A stretch of DNA of 64,000 nucleotides from Glycine soja (GCF_004193775.1 NC_041019.1:17765020-17829019), one strand, 5' to 3'; shown: positions 1 to 10,895, numbered from the stretch's first letter. Program-made: numbers and translations. Notes: generated from the letters alone by a model not told the origin.

Positions 1-1127
1 TGAGATACATGTGTATTGAGATGTTGTGTGCATTGAGTTGTAAGCTATGAATCGTACAATCATACGACTATAAGACCCTTTAATGGCGACGAGTTAATGC
101 GCGACGAGTATTGTGATGGGAACAACTGTGGGGACCCGATGAGTTTAATCACAAGCGCGACGAGATAAAATTATTTTGAGAACAATTTAGGAGTCATGTG
201 TTTTGTACAATTCATAGATAGAGTCTATGTGCTAAAAAGTTTTCTGGGTTGGACCTGAATCAGGAGGGAAAGGCCCTGATGGACTCTTCAGAGTCTAGGC
301 CTTGGGGGTAAATACACCCGATTTGAGTGCTCCTTTAAGCCCATGCCAATCTCACATAATTGGAGCATTCTCGCAAAACAGTATGACCCTTACTGGTCTC
401 CCTATGACTTTACCTAGTGAGAGTGACCTGACTTACTAGTGTGTGGTTTGTCTTGTCATGTACTACTAGGCACCCAACGAGGTTTTTCACTGACATGGTA
501 CCACATTGCATATAGGATTGATTCTTAGTGTATGTGTTGCATAACACTTGTGTATTGATTGATTTAGTGATATTGTGTTTTGATCCTTGAGTACGTGAAT
601 GATGTGAAAATGAATAAGACGTGTTGTGTTATGATGTTACGCAACAAAGTGGTGGAATGACGTAAGCTATGTTTAAGTGAGTTGTATCTCATTTATATAA
701 TATGTATATCTATGTTTTTATGTTTCTCTCTATTAGATAGGAATGTGATAACTCACTCCCCGTGTGCTATTTGTGTTTGAATCCTGTGATGATCTCAAAC
801 TTTATGTTCGTAGGAGCCAATGGTTAGGTGGATGGGTATGGAGAACCTCATGCCAGAGGACGCGGGAACATAATGCTCTGATAGGATGCGACATTGGGGT
901 ATAGGTTTCTATATTAATTGCATGAAGTCTTGGACGACCTTGTTTTGAGCCGAGATGATTTTATTATTTATTTGGACAAGTTTTATTATGATGTTAGAAA
1001 AGTGAATGTGAGCCTTTTACCCTTTTGAAATGTTTTTATTTAAAAGTGTTTTAAAAAATTTTAATTAATTATGATTTCTTATTCCTTTTATTATCTGTAC
1101 ATATATGTGTGGGTAGAGGGTGTCACA
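1..1127 (+). repeat. Ty3/gypsy-type LTR, 3' portion
   Basis: This is the downstream part of a long LTR, cut by the window edge. It aligns by eye with the end of the LTR at 49907-53026. Both have the block 'ggcctaggccttgg'-like text around 290-305 and 52145-52160, the 'gtaccacattgcatatagg' stretch, the 'gtgataactca' stretch and the terminal 'gtgtgggtagagg..gtcaca'. It ends in CA at 1127, five bases before a tRNA-Met-type primer site, which fixes its orientation as a 5' LTR on the plus strand. The lineage (chromovirus of the Tekay/Del kind) is inferred from the long LTR and the primer type. Confidence 0.65.
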
Positions 1128-1132
1128 TTTAG

Positions 1133-1147
1133 TGGTATCAGAGCAGG
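1133..1147 (+). promoter_or_regulatory. Retroelement primer binding site (tRNA-Met type)
   Basis: TGGTATCAGAGCAGG follows the LTR terminus after five bases. It matches the complement of the 3' end of plant initiator tRNA-Met, the common primer of plant LTR retrotransposons. Confidence 0.7.
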
Positions 1148-1666
1148 TCAAACCTTTCGGTTGGTGTTATATGCTTACCATATTTTGGTGTGCACTCTGT
1201 GTGGTTACTTATGAGTACTTTTGTTGAGCATGCTTGGATTATTATTTGTATTTTCTTCTACATGATTAAATGAGATCTAATAATGCTTGTGATTTGCCTT
1301 GCATCCTTAATGTTTGCTATACCATAATTCAACTGTTGAGTCACGAGTTATGAGACTGGCCATCTCTATAATTTGTGAAGTGCGGTAGGATGTCATGGAA
1401 AGCCTTTAGGTGATACAAGTGGTATGGAAAACTTGATGTGTGTATTAATGTCATCAAGAACCTTGAACCTGCAAGTGTGTTATGAATGAGTGTGTTTAAT
1501 TGATGTGTTTACATGTGTTGGCTAATCACTTCTTTTCTTTGTGTTGGCTTCATCTTCAATTTTATGGAGACTAGTTGCCAATACAGGCTTAGTGAACTTA
1601 TACTTAAAATCAAAAGTTAGTTCATTATGTCTCTATTGTTTGATAGCTCTCTCAAAATTATGCATG
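1148..1666 (+). other. Gypsy-type leader remnant, no coding sequence seen
   Basis: This stretch follows the primer site, so it should be the 5' untranslated leader of the gypsy-type element. No gag or pol similarity follows. The element is broken off before a CACTA terminus at 1667. Confidence 0.4.
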
Positions 1667-2318
1667 CACTACTACAAAAGTGGCTTTCCACGTTGCGGTA
1701 TCTACATCGGTTATCAAAAAACCGATGTAGTACATGATGCGGTGGCATTTTTGCAATTAATGCCAACTATATTATGCCGTTAACGACGGTTTTTATAAAA
1801 CCTCCTTCACGGTTTTTTAATCACCCATCTTTGAAGTCATGCGATTTTAATTTCATATATTTTCACTTTCAAAGGTGCACCTTGTTGAACATGACTACTA
1901 TGCCTTGTTGAACGTACGTCTGCATTTTCACCAAGACCTGCACAGTGCCATAAGCTCTGTTGTCACCTCGTTCCCTTCGTTGTGACCTTGATAGTGTGCT
2001 ACAAGCTCCGTCGTCGTTCGACACTCCCAAGGTCTCGATAGATAGCGGATTCCCCTTCACTCTGTCGTGGCCTGTATTGTTTCCAGCTGCCTCTGGCCTT
2101 CATTTAGTAAGCACCAATATTTGATTCATGCTCCTAAATTTAATTTCTTGTCTATTAATGCTACCTTATTTCAGTGTATTTCATATTATGAATTTGTGTT
2201 TGTTTAAACCCTAAATCTACTTAGTAGAAATTCCTTTTTCGTAGAAATCCCTTTTTTACCTAGTAATCATCATGCCTAAAGAATGAAAAGGATCCTTATC
2301 TACATTCTCTTACACTTA
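1667..2318 (+). mobile_element. CACTA (En/Spm) element left-terminal fragment
   Basis: The stretch opens with CACTACTACAAAAGTGG, the typical legume CACTA terminus. Subterminal inverted motifs follow: 'acatcggtt' paired with 'aaccgatgt' at about 1703-1726, and 'acgacggttttt' at about 1783-1795. These are the kind of sites bound by CACTA transposases. No transposase coding is visible before the SIRE1 insertion at 2324, and I could not find a matching right end beyond 20494. The terminus differs in its inner sequence from the one at 33162, so it is probably another element. Confidence 0.55.
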
Positions 2319-2323
2319 GCTAG
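2319..2323. repeat. Target site duplication GCTAG, left copy
   Basis: GCTAG lies directly before the first SIRE1 LTR and recurs directly after the third LTR at 20490-20494. This 5-bp duplication is what copia integrase makes. It shows that the whole tandem array occupies a single insertion site. Confidence 0.9.
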
Positions 2324-3345
2324 TGTTAGTGCTTAGCTTTACTGAGTTTTAAAAGATTGGCTAAAATTTTGTTAAAACATAAGCACTCAGACAATGAAGG
2401 AAAGCTGGAGTTGCTGCACATGATGTCCAACGTTATGTCAAGGAATCAGATTGGGCTGCACAATGCACAAGGCAAGATAAAATGTCAAATGAAGAATTGA
2501 AGCTGCAGGATCCACGATGTCGGATACGATGTCCAGGACATCCTGCCCGAAAATACTGGACACATAAATCTGTTATATCTTTAACAGATTAATGTGCAGT
2601 TAGCAACAGATTTGGCGATCTATCTTTAGGAACGAATTAAAAGATAATTAAAGTTCGAATTACAAACTTGAATAGTTCGTTCAGGGATTAAAGATTAAAG
2701 ATAAAAACTAAAAGATCAAACTTTATCTTTTAGATCTTTAAGTGCAGATTTTTCAGGAGAATGATAGATCTCATCCAGCGCAAGTTGTTGCAGCCCAGAT
2801 ACGCACACTGCTATATAAACATGAAGGTTGCACGGGTTCTGTACCAAGTCCGGGATTGAAGAGTTATATTGTGAGTTTTGGGACTTGAGTGTTTTGTGAG
2901 CCACCTTGATGTCACCCTAACATCAAGTGTTGGACTTGAGTGTGTAGAGTTGATCTCTATACTGTGTGGAGTTGATCTCTTTTGTTCAGAGAGCAATCTC
3001 TGGTGTGTATTTGATTTAATTGTAAACACGGGAGAGTGATTGAGAGGGAGTGAGAGGGGTTCTCATATCTAAGAGTGGCTCTTAGGTAGAGGTTGCACGG
3101 GTAGTGGTTAGGTGAGAAGGTTGTAAACAGTGGCTGTTAGATCTTCGAACTAACACTATTTTAGTGGATTTCCTCCCTGGCTTGGTAGCCCCCAGATGTA
3201 GGTGACGTTGCACCGAACTGGGTTAACAATTCTCTTGTGTTATTTACTTGTTTAATCTGTTCATACAGTCAAATATAATCTCCATGTTCTGAAGCGTGAT
3301 GTCGTGACATCCGGTACGACATCTGACCTCTGTATCAGAATTTCA
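2324..3345 (+). repeat. SIRE1 LTR 1 (5' LTR of unit 1)
   Basis: The 1,022-bp LTR begins TGTTAGTGC and ends TTTCA. It is bounded on the left by the target duplication and on the right by the primer site. It carries a TATA box near 2812, several GATGTC/GACATC inverted motifs (2422, 2516, 2528, 2537, 3298, 3306, 3318), and the Sirevirus-type block near 3195-3225 with 'gtaggtgacg' and 'ccgaactgggttaa'. Bases private to this LTR among the three are G2617 and T2936. Confidence 0.92.
2812..2818 (+). promoter_or_regulatory. TATA box of SIRE1 LTR 1
   Basis: TATATAA sits in the middle of the LTR, as expected for the U3/R boundary. The same site recurs at 11384-11390 and 19956-19962, and on the minus strand in the third element at about 59359-59365. 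The transcription start itself cannot be seen. Confidence 0.6.
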
Positions 3346-3347
3346 AT

Positions 3348-3359
3348 TGGTATCAGAGC
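3348..3359 (+). promoter_or_regulatory. SIRE1 primer binding site, unit 1
   Basis: TGGTATCAGAGC lies two bases past the LTR end. It is complementary to the 3' end of initiator tRNA-Met, the primer used by copia-type elements. Confidence 0.85.
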
Positions 3360-3403
3360 AGGCACTCGAAATCACTGAGTGAGATCTAGGGAGATAAATT
3401 CTG

Positions 3404-6400
3404 ATGAACATGGAGAAAGAAGGAGGACCAGTGTACAGACCACCAATTCTGGATGGAACCAACTATGAATACTGGAAAGCAAGCATGGTGGCCTTCCTCA
3501 AATCGCTGGATAGCAGAACCTGGAAAGCTGTCATCAAAGGCTGGGAACATCCCAAGATGCTGGACACAGAAGGAAAGCCCACTAATGAATTGAAGCCAGA
3601 AGAAGACTGGACAAAAGAAGAAGACGAATTGGCACTTGGAAACTCCAAAGCTTTGAATGCTCTATTCAATGGAGTTGACAAGAATATCTTCAGACTGATC
3701 AACACATGCACAGTGGCCAAGGATGCATGGGAGATCCTGAAAACCACTCATGAAGGAACCTCCAAAGTGAAGATGTCCAGATTGCAACTATTGGCTACAA
3801 AATTTGAAAATCTGAAGATGAAGGAGGAAGAGTGTATTCATGACTTCCACATGAACATTCTTGAAATTGCCAATGCTTGCACTGCCTTGGGAGAAAGGAT
3901 GACAGACGAAAAGCTGGTGAGAAAGATCCTCAGATCCTTGCCTAAGAGATTTGACATGAAAGTCACTGCAATAGAGGAGGCCCAAGACATTTGCAACATG
4001 AGAGTAGATGAACTCATTGGTTCCCTTCAAACCTTTGAGCTAGGACTCTCGGATAGGACTGAAAAGAAGAGCAAGAATCTGGCGTTCGTGTCCAATGATG
4101 AAGGAGAAGAAGATGAGTATGACCTGGATACTGATGAAGGTCTGACTAACGCAGTTGTGCTCCTTGGAAAACAGTTCAACAAAGTGCTGAACAGAATGGA
4201 CAGGAGGCAGAAACCACATGTCCGGAACATCCCTTTCGACATCAGGAAAGGTAGTGAATACCAGAAAAGGTCAGAGGAAAAGCCCAGTCACAGCAAAGGA
4301 GTTCAATGCCATGGGTGTGAAGGCTATGGACACATCAAAGCTGAATGTCCCACTCATCTCAAGAAGCAGAGGAAAGGACTTTCTGTATGTCGGTCTGATG
4401 ATACAGAGAGTGAACAAGAAAGTGATTCTGACAGAGATGTGAATGCACTCACTGGGAGATTTGAATCTGCTGAAGATTCAAGTGATACAGATAGTGAAAT
4501 CACTTTTGATGAGCTTGCTATATCCTATAGAGAACTATGCATCAAAAGTGAGAAGATTCTTCAGCAAGAAGCACAACTGAAGAAGGACATTGCAAATCTG
4601 GAGGCTGAGAAAGAGGCACATGAAGAGGAGATCTCTGAGCTTAAAGGAGAAGTTGGTTTTCTGAACTCTAAACTGGAAAACATGACAAAATCAATAAAGA
4701 TGCTGAATAAAGGCTCAGATATGCTTGATGAAGTGCTACAGCTTGGGAAGAATGTTGGAAACCAGAGAGGACTTGGGTTTAATCATAAATCTGCTGGCAG
4801 AATAACCATGACAGAATTTGTTCCTGCCAAAAACAGCACTGGAGCCACGATGTCACAACATCGGTCTCGACATCATGGAACGCAGCAGAAAAGGAGCAAA
4901 AGAAAGAAGTGGAGGTGTCACTACTGTGGCAAGTATGGTCACATAAAGCCCTTTTGCTATCATTTACATGGCCATCCACATCATGGAACTCAAAGTAGCA
5001 GCAGTGGAAGGAAGATGATGTGGGTTCCAAAACACAAGACTGTTAGTCTTGTTGTTCATACTTCACTTAGAGCATCAGCTAAGGAAGATTGGTACCTAGA
5101 TAGCGGCTGTTCCAGACACATGACAGGAGTTAAAGAATTCCTGGTGAACATTGAACCTTGCTCCACTAGCTATGTGACATTTGGAGATGGCTCTAAAGGA
5201 AAGATCACTGGAATGGGAAAGCTAGCCCATGATGGACTTCCTAGTCTGGACAAAGTACTGCTGGTGAAGGGACTGACTGCAAACTTGATCAGCATCAGTC
5301 AGTTGTGTGATGAAGGATTCAATGTAAACTTCACAAAGTCAGAATGCTTGGTGACAAATGAGAAGAGTGAAGTTCTAATGAAGGGCAGCAGATCAAAGGA
5401 CAACTGTTACCTATGGACACCTCAAGAAACCAGTTACTCCTCCACATGTCTATCCTCCAAAGAAGATGAAGTCAGAATATGGCATCAAAGATTTGGACAT
5501 CTGCACTTAAGAGGCATGAAGAAAATCATTGACAAAGGTGCTGTTAGAGGCATTCCCAATCTGAAAATAGAAGAAGGCAGAATCTGTGGTGAATGTCAGA
5601 TTGGAAAGCAAGTCAAGATGTCCCACCAGAAGCTTCAACATCAGACCACTTCCAGGGTGCTGGAACTACTTCACATGGACTTGATGGGGCCTATGCAAGT
5701 TGAAAGCCTTGGAGGAAAGAGGTATGCCTATGTTGTTGTGGATGATTTCTCCAGATTTACCTGGGTCAACTTTATCAGAGAGAAATCAGACACCTTTGAA
5801 GTATTCAAGGAGTTGAGTCTAAGACTTCAAAGAGAAAAAGACTGTGTCATCAAGAGAATCAGGAGTGACCATGGCAGAGAGTTTGAAAACAGCAAGTTTA
5901 CTGAATTCTGCACATCTGAAGGCATCACTCATGAGTTCTCTGCAGCCATTACACCACAACAAAATGGCATAGTTGAAAGGAAAAACAGGACTTTGCAAGA
6001 GACTGCTAGGGTCATGCTTCATGCCAAAGAACTTCCCTATAATCTCTGGGCTGAAGCCATGAACACAGCATGCTACATCCACAACAGAGTCACACTTAGA
6101 AGAGGGACTCCAACCACACTGTATGAAATCTGGAAAGGGAGGAAGCCAACTGTCAAGCACTTCCACATCTTTGGAAGTCCATGTTACATTTTGGCAGACA
6201 GAGAGCAAAGGAGAAAGATGGATCCCAAGAGTGATGCAGGAATATTCCTGGGATACTCTACAAACAGCAGAGCATATAGAGTATTCAATTCCAGAACCAG
6301 AACTGTGATGGAATCCATCAATGTGGTTGTTGATGATCTAACTCCAGCAAGAAAGAAGGATGTCGAAGAAGATGTCAGAACATCGGGAGACAATGTAGCA

Positions 6401-8137
6401 GATACAGCTAAAAGTGCAGAAAATGCAGAAAACTCTGATTCTGCTACAGATGAACCAAACATCAACCAACCTGACAAGAAACCCTCCATTAGAATCCAGA
6501 AGATGCACCCCAAGGAGCTGATTATAGGAGATCCAAACAGAGGGGTCACTACAAGATCAAGGGAGATTGAGATTGTCTCCAATTCATGCTTTGTCTCCAA
6601 AATTGAGCCCAAGAATGTGAAAGAGGCACTGACTGATGAGTTCTGGATCAATGCTATGCAAGAAGAATTGGGGCAATTCAAAAGGAATGAAGTTTGGGAG
6701 CTAGTTCCTAGACCCGAGGGAACTAATGTAATTGGCACCAAGTGGATCTTCAAGAACAAAACCAATGAAGAAGGTGTTATAACCAGAAACAAGGCCAGAC
6801 TTGTTGCTCAAGGCTACACTCAGATTGAAGGTGTAGACTTTGATGAAACTTTCGCCCCTGTTGCTAGACTTGAGTCCATCAGATTGTTACTTGGTGTAGC
6901 TTGCACCCTCAAATTCAAGCTGTACCAGATGGATGTGAAGAGCGCGTTTCTGAATGGATACCTGAATGAAGAAGTCTATGTGGAGCAGCCAAAGGGATTT
7001 GTAGATCCAACTCATCCAGATCATGTATACAGGCTCAAGAAGGCTCTCTATGGATTGAAGCAAGCTCCAAGAGCTTGGTATGAAAGGCTAACAGAGTTCC
7101 TTACTCAGCAAGGGTATAGGAAGGGAGGAATTGACAAGACTCTCTTTGTCAAACAAGATGCTGAAAACTTGATGATAGCACAAATATATGTTGATGACAT
7201 TGTGTTTGGAGGGATGTCGAATGAGATGCTTCGACATTTTGTCCAACAGATGCAATCTGAATTTGAGATGAGTCTTGTTGGAGAGCTGACTTATTTTCTG
7301 GGACTCCAAGTGAAGCAGATGGAAGACACCATATTCCTCTCACAAAGCAAGTATGCAAAGAACATTGTCAAGAAGTTTGGGATGGAAAATGCCAGCCATA
7401 AAAGAACACCTGCACCTACTCACTTGAAGCTGTCAAAGGATGAAGCTGGCACCAGTGTTGATCAAAGTCTGTACAGAAGCATGATTGGAAGTTTACTATA
7501 TTTAACAGCAAGCAGACCTGACATCACCTTTGCAGTAGGTGTTTGTGCAAGATATCAAGCCAATCCCAAGATAAGTCACTTGAATCAAGTAAAGAGAATT
7601 CTGAAATATGTAAATGGCACCATTGACTATGGGATTATGTACTGTCATTGTTCAGATTCAATGCTGGTTGGGTATTGTGATGCTGATTGGGCTGGAAGTG
7701 CAGATGACAGAAAAAGCACTTCGGGTGGATGTTTCTATTTGGGAAACAATCTTATTTCATGGTTCAGCAAGAAGCAAAACTGCGTGTCCCTATCTACTGC
7801 TGAAGCAGAGTATATTGCAGCAGGAAGCAGCTGTTCACAACTAGTTTGGATGAAGCAGATGCTGAAGGAGTACAATGTCGAACAAGATGTCATGACATTG
7901 TACTGTGACAACATGAGTGCTATTAATATTTCAAAAAATCCTGTTCAACACAGCAGAACCAAGCACATTGACATTAGACATCACTATATTAGAGATCTTG
8001 TTGATGATAAAGTGATCACACTGAAGCATGTTGACACTAAGGAACAAATAGCAGATATTTTCACAAAGGCATTGGATGCAAATCAGTTTGAAAAACTGAG
8101 GGGCAAGCTGGGCATTTGTCTGCTAGAGGATTTATAG
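3404..8137 (+). CDS. gag-pol: SIRE1 Gag-Pol polyprotein, unit 1
   Basis: A single open frame of 1,577 codons encodes the capsid protein and the replication enzymes. Gag fills about residues 1-520, with two zinc knuckles of the C-X2-C-X4-H-X4-C form at about 302-315 and 505-518 and a coiled-coil stretch near 380-440. The aspartic protease motif DSG starts at D566. Integrase has its HHCC finger (H694 to C728) and the catalytic triad D759, D822, E858 with the expected 35-residue gap. The reverse transcriptase has YVDD at 1262-1265. RNase H starts near D1426. The ATG is chosen because it lies 45 bases past the primer site and the frame is open throughout. All visible catalytic residues are kept, so the protein looks competent. 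It differs from unit 2 by E66 (K there) and R820 (K there). It ends at a leaky-type UAG. Confidence 0.95.
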   Translation: MNMEKEGGPVYRPPILDGTNYEYWKASMVAFLKSLDSRTWKAVIKGWEHPKMLDTEGKPTNELKPEEDWTKEEDELALGNSKALNALFNGVDKNIFRLINTCTVAKDAWEILKTTHEGTSKVKMSRLQLLATKFENLKMKEEECIHDFHMNILEIANACTALGERMTDEKLVRKILRSLPKRFDMKVTAIEEAQDICNMRVDELIGSLQTFELGLSDRTEKKSKNLAFVSNDEGEEDEYDLDTDEGLTNAVVLLGKQFNKVLNRMDRRQKPHVRNIPFDIRKGSEYQKRSEEKPSHSKGVQCHGCEGYGHIKAECPTHLKKQRKGLSVCRSDDTESEQESDSDRDVNALTGRFESAEDSSDTDSEITFDELAISYRELCIKSEKILQQEAQLKKDIANLEAEKEAHEEEISELKGEVGFLNSKLENMTKSIKMLNKGSDMLDEVLQLGKNVGNQRGLGFNHKSAGRITMTEFVPAKNSTGATMSQHRSRHHGTQQKRSKRKKWRCHYCGKYGHIKPFCYHLHGHPHHGTQSSSSGRKMMWVPKHKTVSLVVHTSLRASAKEDWYLDSGCSRHMTGVKEFLVNIEPCSTSYVTFGDGSKGKITGMGKLAHDGLPSLDKVLLVKGLTANLISISQLCDEGFNVNFTKSECLVTNEKSEVLMKGSRSKDNCYLWTPQETSYSSTCLSSKEDEVRIWHQRFGHLHLRGMKKIIDKGAVRGIPNLKIEEGRICGECQIGKQVKMSHQKLQHQTTSRVLELLHMDLMGPMQVESLGGKRYAYVVVDDFSRFTWVNFIREKSDTFEVFKELSLRLQREKDCVIKRIRSDHGREFENSKFTEFCTSEGITHEFSAAITPQQNGIVERKNRTLQETARVMLHAKELPYNLWAEAMNTACYIHNRVTLRRGTPTTLYEIWKGRKPTVKHFHIFGSPCYILADREQRRKMDPKSDAGIFLGYSTNSRAYRVFNSRTRTVMESINVVVDDLTPARKKDVEEDVRTSGDNVADTAKSAENAENSDSATDEPNINQPDKKPSIRIQKMHPKELIIGDPNRGVTTRSREIEIVSNSCFVSKIEPKNVKEALTDEFWINAMQEELGQFKRNEVWELVPRPEGTNVIGTKWIFKNKTNEEGVITRNKARLVAQGYTQIEGVDFDETFAPVARLESIRLLLGVACTLKFKLYQMDVKSAFLNGYLNEEVYVEQPKGFVDPTHPDHVYRLKKALYGLKQAPRAWYERLTEFLTQQGYRKGGIDKTLFVKQDAENLMIAQIYVDDIVFGGMSNEMLRHFVQQMQSEFEMSLVGELTYFLGLQVKQMEDTIFLSQSKYAKNIVKKFGMENASHKRTPAPTHLKLSKDEAGTSVDQSLYRSMIGSLLYLTASRPDITFAVGVCARYQANPKISHLNQVKRILKYVNGTIDYGIMYCHCSDSMLVGYCDADWAGSADDRKSTSGGCFYLGNNLISWFSKKQNCVSLSTAEAEYIAAGSSCSQLVWMKQMLKEYNVEQDVMTLYCDNMSAINISKNPVQHSRTKHIDIRHHYIRDLVDDKVITLKHVDTKEQIADIFTKALDANQFEKLRGKLGICLLEDL

Positions 8138-8143
8138 CAATTA
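8135..8143 (+). promoter_or_regulatory. Leaky stop context UAG CAA UUA, unit 1
   Basis: The pol stop is TAG followed by CAATTA. This is the CAR-YYA readthrough context known from tobacco mosaic virus, and stop suppression has been reported for SIRE1. The frame after the stop stays open for 39 codons and then runs in the same frame into the envelope-like ORF, so readthrough would yield Gag-Pol-Env-like protein. Confidence 0.8.
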
Positions 8144-8329
8144 CTGTTATCTGAACGTGCTCAAACGTTAATAGCGCGTTCTCTACTGGGCCAAGACAAA
8201 TTCGACCGTTGCTTCACACGTCCCTTTACATTCCTCATTCAAACTTATATTGTCGTGGTAATCCCGTCTTCAGCATTTCCCAACAGCTCTCAGAAATTCA
8301 CGAAACCATTCCAAAAGCTCTGCTTCTCC

Positions 8330-10180
8330 ATGGCTACCTCACCAAAAGAAACTTCATCTCCTGGTTCACCCTCTGTACCATCATCTCCATCATCCACCAA
8401 AGCACCATCAAACCAGGAACAACCTGAATTCCATATCCAACCCACACAAATGATTCCTGGTCAAGCCCCTGTTCCTGAGAAACTAGTTCCCAAAAGACAA
8501 CAGGGAGTGAAGACTTCTGAAAACCCTAGCCTTGCAACAAGTCCTAGGGAAGTAGACACGGAGATGGATAAGAAGATCCGCAATATTGTGAGTAACATTC
8601 TGAAAAATGCTTCTGTCCCTGATGCTGATGAAGATGTTCCAACATCTCCGACCCCAAATGTTTCTGTCCCTGATGCTGATAAAGATGTTCCAACATCTTC
8701 CACCCCAAATGCTGAAGTCCTCCCTTCACCCAGTGAAGAGGAATCAACAGATGAAGAAGATCAAGCCACAGAAGAGACCCCTGCACCAAGGGCACCAGAA
8801 CCTGCTCCAGGTGACCTCATTGACCTAGAAGAAGTAGAATCTGATGAGGAACCCATTGCCAACAAGTTGGCACCTGGCATTGCAGCAAGATTACAAGGCA
8901 GAAAGGGAAAAACCCCCATTACTAGGTATGGACGAATCAAAACTATGGCACAGAAGAAGAGCACACCAATCACTCCTACCACATCCAGATGGAGCAAAGT
9001 TGCAATCCCTTCCAAGAAGAGGAAAGAAATTTCCTCATCTGATTCTGATTATGATGTCGAACTAGATGTTCCCGACATCAAGCGGGCCAAGAAATCAGGG
9101 AAAAAGGTGCCTGGAAATGTCCCTGATGCACCATTGGACAACATCTCATTTCACTCCATTGGCAATGTTGAAAGGTGGAAATTTGTATATCAACGAAGGC
9201 TTGCTTTAGAAAGAGAACTGGGAAGAAATGCCTTGGATTGCAAGGAGATCATGGACCTCATCAAGGCTGCTGGACTGCTGAAAACTGTCACCAAGTTGGG
9301 CGACTGCTATGAAAGTCTAGTCAGGGAATTCATTGTCAACATTCCCTCTGACATAACAAACAGAAAGAGTGATGAGTATCAGAAAGTGTTTGTCAGAGGA
9401 AAATGTGTTAGATTCTCCCCTGCTGTGATCAACAAATACCTGGGCAGACCTACTGAAGGAGTGGTGGATATTGATGTTTCTGAGCATCAGATTGCCAAGG
9501 AAATCACTGCCAAACGAGTCCAGCATTGGCCAAAGAAAGGGAAGCTTTCTGCAGGGAAGCTAAGTGTGAAGTATGCAATCCTGCACAGGATTGGGGCTGC
9601 AAACTGGGTACCCACCAATCACACTTCCACTGTTGCCACAGGTTTGGGTAAATTTCTGTATGCTGTTGGAACCAAGTCCAAATTTAATTTTGGAAACTAT
9701 ATTTTTGATCAAACTGTTAAGCATTCAGAATCTTTTGCTGTCAAATTACCCATTGCCTTCCCAACTGTATTGTGTGGCATTATGTTGAGTCAACATCCCA
9801 ATATCTTAAACAACATTGACTCTGTGATGAAGAGAGAATCTCCTCTATCCCTGCATTACAAACTGTTTGAGGGGACACATGTCCCAGACATTGTCTCGAC
9901 ATCAGGGAAAGCTGCTGCTTCAGGTGCTGTGTCCAAGGATGCTTTGATTGCTGAACTCAAGGACACATGCAAGGTGCTGGAAGCAACCATCAAAGCCACC
10001 ACAGAGAAGAAAATGGAGCTGGAACGCCTGATCAAAAGGCTCTCAGACAGTGGCATTGATGATGGACAAGCAGCTGAGGAAGAAGAAGCAGCTGAGGAAG
10101 AAGAAGAAGCTGCTGAGGAAGAAGAAGATGCAGCAGAGGATACAGAATCAGATGATGATGATTCTGAAGCCACCCCATGA
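8330..10180 (+). CDS. SIRE1 envelope-like protein, unit 1
   Basis: This is the third gene of the Sirevirus, with an unproven role; the name rests on position and on predicted helices, not on membrane fusion activity. The given start is the first ATG, but the frame is open back to the pol stop at 8137, so readthrough is the likelier way it is made. In order: a Ser/Pro-rich acidic N-terminal third with a repeated 'SVPDAD.DVPTS' motif; a basic KKRK stretch next to a serine/aspartate run (about 9016-9055); a central conserved block (about 9170-9880) of the kind annotated as putative plant transposon protein; a short hydrophobic segment near 9735-9795; a coiled coil near 9935-10050; and a Glu-rich tail. 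No signal peptide is evident after the ATG. It looks identical to the unit 2 copy. Confidence 0.85.
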   Translation: MATSPKETSSPGSPSVPSSPSSTKAPSNQEQPEFHIQPTQMIPGQAPVPEKLVPKRQQGVKTSENPSLATSPREVDTEMDKKIRNIVSNILKNASVPDADEDVPTSPTPNVSVPDADKDVPTSSTPNAEVLPSPSEEESTDEEDQATEETPAPRAPEPAPGDLIDLEEVESDEEPIANKLAPGIAARLQGRKGKTPITRYGRIKTMAQKKSTPITPTTSRWSKVAIPSKKRKEISSSDSDYDVELDVPDIKRAKKSGKKVPGNVPDAPLDNISFHSIGNVERWKFVYQRRLALERELGRNALDCKEIMDLIKAAGLLKTVTKLGDCYESLVREFIVNIPSDITNRKSDEYQKVFVRGKCVRFSPAVINKYLGRPTEGVVDIDVSEHQIAKEITAKRVQHWPKKGKLSAGKLSVKYAILHRIGAANWVPTNHTSTVATGLGKFLYAVGTKSKFNFGNYIFDQTVKHSESFAVKLPIAFPTVLCGIMLSQHPNILNNIDSVMKRESPLSLHYKLFEGTHVPDIVSTSGKAAASGAVSKDALIAELKDTCKVLEATIKATTEKKMELERLIKRLSDSGIDDGQAAEEEEAAEEEEEAAEEEEDAAEDTESDDDDSEATP

Positions 10181-10883
10181 TCATCAGACCTTTATTTTTG
10201 CTTTTTACTCTTACTAGCTATAGGGGCATGTCCCTTTGAACAATTGATTGCTATTGGTCTGTAATATTTGCATGCATTCTACTTTTGTCAAATTCTGTCT
10301 AAAAAGGGGGAGTAATAGTATTAATAGTATTATGCATGATTTATGATTTTGAGTAGTAGGATACGATGTATGCATGATTCATGATTTTGAGGGGGAGTTG
10401 TATGATACGACGATGTATGCATGATTCATGATTTTGAGGGGGAGTTGTATGATACGATGTATGCATGATTCATGATTTTGAGGGGGAGACTGCTGCTGCT
10501 GATGATGACTGATAGAAGAAGCTACTGTAACTACGAGTAGCTGATAGAAGATGCTGCAGCTAGAGCATGGAGACAGGGGGAGCAGAAAGCTGATGTCACG
10601 TGAGATGTCTTGACATCCTGGAAAAGACTAGTAGCTGATAGAAGATGCTGCAGTGAACTGCTTCACAGCAGTAAGAGCATGGAGACAGGGGGAGCAGAAA
10701 ACTGATGTCACGAGAGATGTCTTGACATCCTGGAAACGACTTGCAACTTGCAGAATTTTGGCTGTCGCCACTACAGATACCGCTGTGCTTGATTACTCTG
10801 ATAATGAAAGTTGCTGATCCCACTTGCATAACTGCTCGTACCTGCTCACGAAGTGTCTAAGTATGTTTTAGACAAAATTTGCC
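10181..10883 (+). repeat. SIRE1 3' untranslated region with purine-tract repeat arrays, unit 1
   Basis: This is noncoding DNA between the envelope-like ORF and the 3' polypurine tract. A 44-47-bp direct repeat with the motif 'tatgcatgattcatgatttt' occurs three times (10360, 10404, 10451) plus a partial copy at 10330. A second direct repeat of about 100 bp occurs at about 10536-10629 and 10630-10741. Each carries a GGGGGAG purine run. Six such runs lie before the true tract (about 10301, 10389, 10436, 10480, 10576, 10687). Two copies of GATGTC...GACATC also lie here. Confidence 0.8.
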
Positions 10884-10894
10884 AAAGGGGGAGA
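10884..10894 (+). promoter_or_regulatory. SIRE1 polypurine tract, unit 1
   Basis: AAAGGGGGAGA ends one base before the middle LTR. It is the expected primer for plus-strand DNA synthesis. Confidence 0.85.
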
Positions 10895-10895
10895 T

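Noticed and set aside
6184..6792. A 202-codon frame on the minus strand over SIRE1 pol, repeated at 14756-15364
   Set aside because: It is antisense to the intact Gag-Pol frame, keeps no recognised motif, and repeats only because the whole unit does.
8255..8257. GTG start for the envelope-like ORF
   Set aside because: Plants do not normally start at GTG, and the frame is open to the pol stop, so readthrough or the ATG at 8330 is more plausible.
9856..10173. Serine/alanine-rich frame antisense to the envelope-like tail (also 18428-18745 and 60599-60928)
   Set aside because: It is the complement of the Glu/Ala codon repeats of the real ORF.
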